NCBI GenBank assembly: GCA_955652855.1
Contig: CATPCN010000514.1
Location: 1-5,205 of the forward strand
Direction: 5' to 3'
DNA: 5,205 bases
Source: an uncultured Chthoniobacterales bacterium
GTDB lineage: Bacteria; Verrucomicrobiota; Verrucomicrobiae; Chthoniobacterales; UBA10450
A program made the position numbers and the translations under genes. Below the pieces are notes generated by a model. The model was given only the letters and a program-made list of their open reading frames with translations, did no database searches and was not told where the DNA came from. This document shows positions 1-5,205 of the stretch, piece by piece; position 1 is the first letter of the stretch; each line of letters opens with the position of its first letter.

Positions 1-44
1 ATCTTGGAGCGTTCGGCTTCCAACTCCTCCAGAGAATCCAGCAT
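1..44 (-). CDS. 5' end of a minus-strand gene (partial, runs off the left edge)
   Basis: The gene starts at an ATG at 44-42 and reads MLDSLEELEAERSK before leaving the window. The start is supported by a strong Shine-Dalgarno core, AGGAGG, seven bases upstream (52-57). The 14 visible residues are acidic and look like the start of an amphipathic helix. They recall the N-termini of small DUF6788-type proteins, which often begin with a short charged helix and are found near mobile elements, but 14 residues are too few to assign a family. The gene begins 34 bases after the stop of the 280-residue gene and on the same strand, so co-transcription is possible. The inverted repeat between them could instead give it separate control. 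I am confident in the start and not in the function. Confidence 0.6.
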   Translation of the reverse strand, partial: MLDSLEELEAERSK

Positions 45-51
45 GGCGTGA

Positions 52-57
52 CCTCCT
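52..57 (-). promoter_or_regulatory. Strong Shine-Dalgarno site for the left-edge gene
   Basis: On the minus strand the sequence GAAGGAGGTCACGCC precedes the ATG at 44. The AGGAGG core matches the anti-Shine-Dalgarno sequence fully and lies seven bases from the start codon, which is close to ideal. This is the best ribosome binding site in the window and is the main reason for calling a partial gene here. Confidence 0.75.
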
Positions 58-59
58 TC

Positions 60-83
60 TCTGAGTGTATATAAACACTCAGA
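60..83. promoter_or_regulatory. Perfect inverted repeat, candidate operator or hairpin
   Basis: The arms TCTGAGTGT (60-68) and ACACTCAGA (75-83) are exact reverse complements, nine bases each, around an AT-rich six-base centre (69-74). The repeat overlaps the stop codon of the 280-residue gene (79-81) and ends two bases before GAAGGAGG, the ribosome binding site of the next minus-strand gene. There is no T-run after it on the minus strand, so it is not a typical intrinsic terminator. The symmetry and AT-rich core suit a dimeric repressor operator, and a TATATA hexamer inside could act as a -10 element. A hairpin affecting translation is the alternative. The repeat is seen directly; its role is inferred. 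Confidence 0.55.
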
Positions 84-921
84 TATACGCCATAAAAAAG
101 AAATCGAAGCGATCTGCCACTTCGATGTCGCACACCCGTCCGCCTGTAGGTATCGCATGGCGCGAAAACATCTGTTCAAATGGAACAGCGCTTGTCAATA
201 GCCCCAGAAAAAGTGACACTGCGCTCTGTCTCGCCTTCCCTCGCTGCATGGCCAGTGAGCTGATGGTATTGAAAGTGGCCTGTTGGTCGAACAAGTAGAT
301 TCCAGTGTCCTCGTGGATAAGGACGAGCCAAACCAATTCGTATAGATTCTGCCGTCCAGCAAATGCCAACCTGACGGCGCGATATAGTTCGATCACCATT
401 GACGTCTCAAGCTCACGAACTTTCTCCTGCAAGAACTCGTCTAGCCAAGCATAGCCAGTCTCATACACGTGTTGTGTCAGCTCCGATAACGACTCCACGT
501 GTGCGGAAAAGCGAACCGGGACAATAATATCTGCTTTCCTGTATTTTCCATCGCCTCGGATTTTGCAATGCGCTAGGACAGGCCGTGGGTGTCGGTCGGT
601 TCCGGGTAAAGCGGCGATAAGAACACCCACGGTATCATCTCTCAAGAGGTCACGATAGTCCACTACCAATTCGTAAGGGACCCCTTCCAGCGCAAAGCCG
701 TATGGTGGCCGTCGGATCATCTTCGTCTCACTCGCCTCGATCAAGGTGAGAGCGGAGTCTCTCAATTCATCAGCGATGTGTCGCTCGATTGCCTCAACGC
801 ATTCAGCGGCCTCAGGAGCAAGGGTTTCCCCGTACAGAGTGTCAAGGTCATGCACGAGCCGTGCGGTCACAGGACGGATATCCATGAGAATTCGGGCGTT
901 TAGTGAATAACTGACCACCAT
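79..921 (-). CDS. Hypothetical protein, 280 residues, family not recognised
   Basis: This is an open frame of 280 codons ending in TGA at 81-79. I do not recognise the family. The protein is mixed alpha/beta and rather acidic. The N-terminal part (about 1-65) looks helical and acidic. The middle (about 75-150) carries beta-like stretches such as YELVVDY, VGVLIAAL and KADIIVPVRF. A helical stretch follows (about 155-190). The C-terminal third has hydrophobic segments, ELVWLVLIHED and SLFLGLLTSAVPF, that are too short or interrupted for a clear membrane anchor. There is no signal peptide, so a cytoplasmic location is likely. The ATG at 921 has only a weak ribosome site (GGTG, a few bases upstream), and the next in-frame ATG at 885 is no better. 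GC is about 50%, below the large gene to its right, which suggests separate ancestry. The frame is probably real because of its length and its plausible protein composition; its function is unknown. Confidence 0.7.
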   Translation of the reverse strand: MVVSYSLNARILMDIRPVTARLVHDLDTLYGETLAPEAAECVEAIERHIADELRDSALTLIEASETKMIRRPPYGFALEGVPYELVVDYRDLLRDDTVGVLIAALPGTDRHPRPVLAHCKIRGDGKYRKADIIVPVRFSAHVESLSELTQHVYETGYAWLDEFLQEKVRELETSMVIELYRAVRLAFAGRQNLYELVWLVLIHEDTGIYLFDQQATFNTISSLAMQRGKARQSAVSLFLGLLTSAVPFEQMFSRHAIPTGGRVCDIEVADRFDFFFMAYI

Positions 922-1354
922 TACACCACGTCCAAGGACAGAGCCGCACGAGTATGGCTAGGATTGGTGGACAATTTAGGCGCCCTCGGTATATGTCGTC
1001 ACGAAGCCGCCGAAGTTCCCACACGGTAGCTGACCGGAAGGTTCAGGCCGATGATATTCAGTACAAGTTCCTCCTCGTGCGCCGTGGCTCGCAAACGACG
1101 TTTCTGCCAAAGAACCCGTTGTGGGACATTATCGGTAGTTGTTTCGGCGAGGATCTCGGGACCCTGGGGGTCTGGGTCCAGATACCGATTCGGAGAGCTC
1201 GCCGCGACCCCTGATAGCGGCCCGGAATACAACTTCCTCCGAGCAGACTTCTCATCCGGGTCGGCATGCTCGAATGGCGACAAGCATACCTCGCAACGCG
1301 ACGCGATGGAAAAGGGGCACGGTGCCAGGACACTAACCTAAAACAGACCCCGGA
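922..1354. other. 433-bp intergenic gap without a supported gene
   Basis: Several open frames of 65-96 codons overlap here on both strands, but they compete with each other, and none has a recognisable domain together with a good start. One on the minus strand (1283-999) starts with TTG behind GAGGT, which is the only partly plausible start, but its protein resembles nothing I know. I see no tRNA, rRNA, riboswitch or tandem repeat. The gap may hold decayed coding sequence, the promoter of the 280-residue gene, and a small hairpin near 1316-1326. Confidence 0.5.
1310..1326 (-). terminator. Weak candidate terminator after the nucleotidase gene
   Basis: On the minus strand, about 28 bases after the nucleotidase stop, GGCAC and GTGCC form a five-base inverted repeat around a single C. 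In RNA this would be a four-base stem with a three-base loop. It is followed by CCTTTT. The stem is short and the T-run has only four bases, so termination would be weak. The same sequence on the plus strand, GGTGCCAGGACAC with the hairpin, could instead be a decayed REP-like element. Confidence 0.25.
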
Positions 1355-4300
1355 TTACTTTGAGCTGGTGGGCTGCATTTGGGTGATGGCACCGTAACCG
1401 AGAGAACGCCAGAAGTTCATCCCTTCCCTGAAGTTGAACGAGTAGCTGAGCGAGAGTGCCGGAGTCGCCGATGCGAAGTGTCTGTGAGCGACCTTGTCCT
1501 CGTAGAAGATGAAATCGACTTTCGGAGTCAGCGTCAGCTTTCCGTAGATCGGAATGTTGAAAGAGGGGGTGAACTTATCCAGATAACGTGTCTGCACCGA
1601 AGTATCATTTCTCGAATTGAAGTAAAGATCGCCTTTATTGGTGACGGTGAAGTACCAACTCTGGTCGGCTCCATTCGCGTCCCTTCGGCTCCAGAGAGGG
1701 AACTTGATGTTGAAGTTGAGATAGGCGCCGCCGGTAAGATAGTCGGTTACTGACGTCTTCACTGGGAGATTGGAGGTCAGGTCTCCATCGGCAGCAATCG
1801 GACCGGGCATTGTTCCCCCCAAACACAAAAACTGGATTCCGGCTTGGGGTGTGCAGCTTACTATTCCCGCTGTGGTCGTGAAGGCGTAGGCCGTGAGTAC
1901 ATGCTGAGAGTTGATCTGTTCCAGGCCGCTCTCGACGTAGATGTCGCCAAACTCGGCGCGCAGGCCCAGTCGCCCGTAGAGCGTGCTGATTTGAGGTGGA
2001 TTCAGCAGCAGGTTTGAACCGACATTAAGCTTAATTGCGGTAGGACTTGGATCCGTCAACTGCCCCTCAAACCGGCCCGAGTATTGGAATGACAGCCAGG
2101 ATGGCCGGTTATGGCGGAACCGGATCGTGCCGCCGCCCTCCATGCCCCACATGTTGTTAGTGATGGTCGCAAATTGTGCGGTGCCGGTATTCGTTTTCGT
2201 AAATGCGGAGTCGTTCAGCACATAGAACGTGCCAGGGCCAAAGTCGTAAATCCCCCGCAATTTGTGGTCCGATCCAAGGCTATTGCTGCCGGACGTGGTC
2301 ACACCAGGGGCCGAGATGCCCGCAAATTTGGCCGATGCCTTAGACACATGCTCGATATAGGTGCCGCCATAGGTGAAATCCAGGCTTTCGAGATTAAGAG
2401 AATAGAACGGGCGCTGCTGCACTTTTCCACTAACGCCCGTGGCAGGAACGGGAATCGGCAGGAAGCGTCTTTGGGCAGTGATGTAGTGAGTAGCCGCATA
2501 GAAACCCGGAGTTCTGTCGAACGGTACTTGGGAGGAGGCATCGAAATAGTGGATGTTCAGATTGTCCTCGTCACAGGTGACGTCGCCGTAAGACGGCGTC
2601 CGTTTGATCTGCTTACATATCAGTCTTGAGAGCGCCTGGAGTTGGGAGAAGTCCTCGATGCGGGTGGCGGGTGGCACATCAGGAGTCGCCAGGTCTGGGA
2701 AGCCCGTGTCTCCGAGCGCGAGGAATTCGGTTGCGGCCACCGTGTACAGTTTGGCGTCGTCGAGCTTGGCTCCATTGATGTAGTAGGAATCGGTGTCCTT
2801 GGGATCATTCCAGATTCCGATCGAAAGAAGGCTTCGGCCCATTTCGATTTCGGTCGACAAGAGGTCATGATCCAGTTCGTCGAATTTCTTGGATTGCTTC
2901 ATGAGCTTCTTCAGCGTGGCACCAGTTACGTGCAGCGGGATGACGAAATCCCCCTTCCAGAAAACCCGGTTAATCTGGTTTTGCAGCTCGCCACGTGGAA
3001 GGCTCTGCTGGCTTTGATGGTCGCCGTCAAAGAGATCGCGCCTTTGGAGGAATGCGATGTCCGTGTGGAGCGTGCGCTGCCTCGCCAAGAGTGCGAGATC
3101 GCGCAGAGCGTCCGAGGGATCGGGTGCCACCGCTAGCGGCGGAGGTGGAGGCGGCGGAACGTTCTGGGCTTTCAGGGATAAAAGAGCAGTTTCGCTCGCT
3201 GTTCTGAGCGTCAGGCTGGGTACGCCTGGACAAACAGGGAGACTTTGCCTTTCCGGGGCGGCGGCTTTAACGCTATTGTGTAACTCCCACTTCGTCTCGG
3301 TCTTCACAATCGTTGCCCGCGAAACTTGAGGCGTAAACGTCGGCTCCGGATGGGCCACCGTAGGATCCGTGTCCAGGCTGAACGGCTCGGGCGGAGTGAG
3401 CACGAACATCGACGCGGGCCGACGGTGTAGGGTCGACTGCGCCGCCGACGGCTGGTCTGTGAGATCGCGTTCTCCCGTGTTGTGAATCTGGTCAGCTTGG
3501 GAGATTACCACGTCGAACGTATCGCTCATCTGTGCGACGAGTTGGGCGGCTTTCGCGTACGACATTTGCGCCATCAGAACCTTGGGTACTGGCCGGCACC
3601 GGTCATCGGCGGCGCATTGCTCCAGCGCTTGCTTCAAGGAGTAATCGGGAGGGGCCACCTTGGTGACAGTGTCGCGGCCGTGATCGTCGTTTAGCCAGCC
3701 GCTGTTCAGCAAGCCTACGTTGGTCAGCAGATCGGCATCGACGATGCCGAATACGGCGATCTTCCCACCGACAATCGTGTAGGGAGCGGGCCCGTTGGAT
3801 GCACCATTTAGATCGCCGTAACTCAGAAAGGGCATCTGAACCGAGAACGGGGAGCAGGTGGTCTTGTCTCTTTTTGACCCAACGTTTGAACCAAGAAGCT
3901 TGGCGCAAAACGCATGGTTCAATCCTGGTTCCAGATGGCTCGTGGCATCGCTGAAGAGGTAAATGGTGTCGGCAGTCGGATGGGACGGGTCGTTCGTGAC
4001 ACCGCTCGGATAGAGCGACTGGCACGTAGAGACGAGGTGCGGCGCGGGCGCTGTGCACGCCGTTTCTGCTGGAATCATACCTTGGCAACGCCCGCCGGAG
4101 CCAAAGACGCTTCTGGGATCGCCCGATGTGGTTGGGCCGGCTTCAACACATATTTCCGGCTCAGTCAACAGCGGACTATACACCACATCCTGGCGGGTGA
4201 GCGAGCGGAACTCCGAAGGCGCAACGGGACTGCCGCCAAGCTGCGGCACGTGCGTCACGCTACGCGCGTTCTTCACCAGAAACTGGCGCTTGTAGGGCAG

Positions 4301-5045
4301 AACCATGGTTGGCAAGTCGATCGAAATGCTACCCCAATCGGTAAGATAGGCCGTGGGCGGCTGAACGCGCTCTGGCGTTCGCGGAAAGACATTGGACGGC
4401 TGTGGCGCCCGTGTCGTGACGATGATGAGATTGGCGGCGAGCATGTGCACGTTCCGCTTCGCCAGCATGCGTGCCACGTCTCGAAGCCACTCCGGCCCCG
4501 AATAGAAGTCGTGCTTGCCGGGAACGATGGCATTGTATTTGGCGTCGGCGATGAACTGTGCCACGTTGTCGAAGTCGATCCTAGTAAGCCCCAAGCCTGC
4601 CTGCTTTTCATACGCCGGGTATGATCGATCGAAAGACTTCCACACGGGCGGGTTGACCAAGTGATCGTAGAAGAAACGGTCTTTGGGAACGCGCACCGTC
4701 GAGGGATAACATGTTCCGTCGACCCGTCGTGAGGGATAGAAGTCTCCCGGCACCGCTTGGAAGGTGCGGGCAAATAGATCCGGCGCAAAATTATCGCCCA
4801 TACCCAGCCGCAGCACTGGGCCATCCTTCTCGTGGGCCATTTCCGCCTCGCCAAAAAGCCGGATGTACTCAGCCGCCGCGGTATTTGGCGCCCCACCAGG
4901 GATTTGGTTTATAACCTGCACCTCGGGCGTTCGTGCGTAGCCGATCAAACGGACCGGTGTAGAGAACTGTGTACTTCCGCGGTCTCTCCTGCGCGAAAAT
5001 GGATGCCGCACAGGCGGCCAGAAGCAACGAAATAGCGATTCGCAT
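1355..5045 (-). CDS. Frameshifted exported metallophosphatase/5'-nucleotidase-like protein with C-terminal beta-barrel-like domain
   Basis: The uninterrupted frame runs from 5011 to 1355 (1218 codons), but its GTG start lacks a ribosome site and falls inside a signal peptide encoded one frame over from ATG 5045 (MRIAISLLLAACAASIFAQ). Removing one base at 4951-4952 joins the two into 1229 residues. Body residues, counted from 5011: about 20-510 resemble a calcineurin-like metallophosphatase, with GMGDN (70-74), VPGKHDFYSGPEW (163-175) and LAANL (191-195). Several usual metal ligands look altered: no DxH after KYTVLYTG, Lys for Asn in GNHD, and ISQADQIH where a GHxH motif is expected. A seven-proline run (619-625) is a linker. 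Residues about 670-775 match the 5'-nucleotidase C-terminal domain (IPLHVTGATLKKLM, LYTVAATEFLALGDTGFP). Residues about 868-1196 are alternating beta strands ending in LSLSYSFNF, like an outer-membrane barrel. Fourteen cysteines fit an oxidised, exported protein. It would hydrolyse nucleotides or phosphoesters at the cell surface if active. Architecture is well supported; activity and intactness are doubtful. Confidence 0.8.
4951..4952 (-). other. Single-base insertion (frameshift) between signal peptide and mature protein
   Basis: On the minus strand the sequence TACACCGGTCCGTTTGATC reads YTGPFD in the signal-peptide frame. Dropping one of the two C bases gives YTGRLIGYAR, which continues directly into the long body frame and matches how I recall family members beginning (LYTGRLxGY). 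The reconstructed gene length is then a multiple of three. The cause could be a real mutation, which would make this a pseudogene, or a sequencing error. No slippery heptamer or nearby stop supports programmed frameshifting. Confidence 0.75.
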
Positions 5046-5054
5046 AGGTTCAGT

Positions 5055-5082
5055 CTTATAAGTGTACATCCGGCTGCGTCAG
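5055..5082 (-). promoter_or_regulatory. Candidate hybrid promoter of the nucleotidase gene
   Basis: The minus strand has CTGACG (5082-5077, four of six matches to TTGACA), a 16-base spacer and TATAAG (5060-5055, five of six matches to TATAAT). Transcription would begin about 5047-5049, leaving a leader of only a few bases before ATG 5045, so the message would be nearly leaderless. That fits the absence of any Shine-Dalgarno sequence there. The -35 box lies inside transposase-derived DNA, so the promoter would have formed at the junction. The match is modest and could be chance. Confidence 0.3.
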
Positions 5083-5205
5083 GAGTTTGTATTTTTGGCC
5101 GCCATCCTGGATGCCTGCAGCCGGCGGGTGATCGGCTGGGAGTTGCAGCCGGAGCTGAAGGCGGGTTTGTGTCTGAGTGCTCTGGAGCAAGCCTTGCGCC
5201 GGCGC
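5062..5205 (+). mobile_element. IS3-family transposase (OrfB, integrase core) fragment, cut at its 5' end and by the window edge
   Basis: The plus strand encodes 48 codons beginning VYIRLRQEFVFLAAILDAC and including SRRVIGWELQPELKAGL and LSALEQALRRR. This matches the integrase-core (rve) region of IS3-family OrfB proteins, which typically read DITYIRL, then EFVYLAxxLDxxSRxVIGW, then LxxALxxAL. Similarity starts abruptly at about 5062. The codon just before it is TAA (5059-5061), and the catalytic aspartate expected just upstream in DITYI is missing. The copy therefore cannot make an active transposase from here. The fragment continues beyond 5205, so the C-terminal catalytic residues and the right end are not visible. 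It lies tail to the right, divergent from the nucleotidase gene, with the junction 17 bp from that gene's ATG. Confidence 0.85.

Noticed and set aside
922..1000. Promoter for the 280-residue gene
   Set aside because: TTGTCC on the minus strand is a possible -35 box, but no acceptable -10 hexamer lies 16-18 bases downstream of it.
999..1283. 94-codon minus-strand frame with a TTG start behind GAGGT
   Set aside because: The start context is fair, but the protein matches nothing I know and overlaps equally long frames on the other strand, so coding cannot be supported.
2111..2629. 172-codon plus-strand open frame
   Set aside because: It lies wholly antisense to the barrel-like part of the large gene and has no domain or ribosome site that I can see.
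3129..3160. G-rich purine tract on the plus strand as a regulatory repeat or quadruplex
   Set aside because: It is the complement of the proline run in the large gene and is explained by coding.
3914..4624. 236-codon open frame on the plus strand inside the nucleotidase gene
   Set aside because: It is arginine-rich and low in recognisable structure, as expected of an antisense shadow of a GC-rich gene, while the minus strand encodes clear nucleotidase motifs over the same bases.
4945..4965. Programmed +1 frameshifting joining signal peptide and body
   Set aside because: There is no slippery run, no in-frame stop codon at the site and no obvious stimulatory structure. A simple one-base insertion explains the data.
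5009..5011. GTG 5011 as the true start of the large gene
   Set aside because: It has no ribosome site, gives an arginine-rich N-terminus unlike an exported protein, and overlaps an evident signal peptide in the other frame.
5067..5069. ATG 5069 as the start of the nucleotidase signal peptide
   Set aside because: It lies inside transposase-derived sequence and has no ribosome site. ATG 5045 starts directly at a compact signal peptide. With 5069 the cysteine in LLAAC would sit at a lipoprotein-like position, so it is not fully excluded.

Overview
This 5.2-kb window looks like a bacterial chromosomal segment of moderate GC, about 50% over the left gene and nearer 60% over much of the right one. 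The large gene encodes an exported metallophosphatase/5'-nucleotidase joined to a beta-strand-rich C-terminus that resembles an outer-membrane barrel. That points to a Gram-negative, diderm bacterium. From memory of similar proteins I lean towards Acidobacteriota, but the window cannot prove this. There is no CRISPR array, rRNA or tRNA that I can see. The accessory character comes from an insertion-sequence remnant, an orphan gene and a damaged gene.

Layout, left to right. Positions 1-44 hold the first codons of a minus-strand gene that leaves the window. It has a near-perfect Shine-Dalgarno sequence at 52-57. A 9-bp-arm inverted repeat (60-83) lies just upstream of that site and overlaps the stop codon of the next gene. 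Positions 79-921 (minus) encode a 280-residue protein I do not recognise. Positions 922-1354 are a 433-bp gap with no credible gene and one small GC-rich hairpin near its right end. Positions 1355-5045 (minus) are the large nucleotidase-like gene. Positions 5062-5205 (plus) are a piece of an IS3-family transposase that runs off the right edge.

The most informative part is the right end. The signal peptide and the body of the nucleotidase are in different frames. Removing one base at 4951-4952 joins them and restores a family-like N-terminus, giving an ORF of 1229 codons plus stop. Only 16 bp separate its likely ATG (5045) from transposase-derived sequence, so the original upstream region appears to have been replaced. 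The gene may be inactivated, and its present promoter may be a hybrid that includes insertion-sequence DNA. All three complete or partial non-IS genes point left on the minus strand, but the 433-bp gap argues against a single operon. I see no evidence that the orphan gene and the nucleotidase work together.
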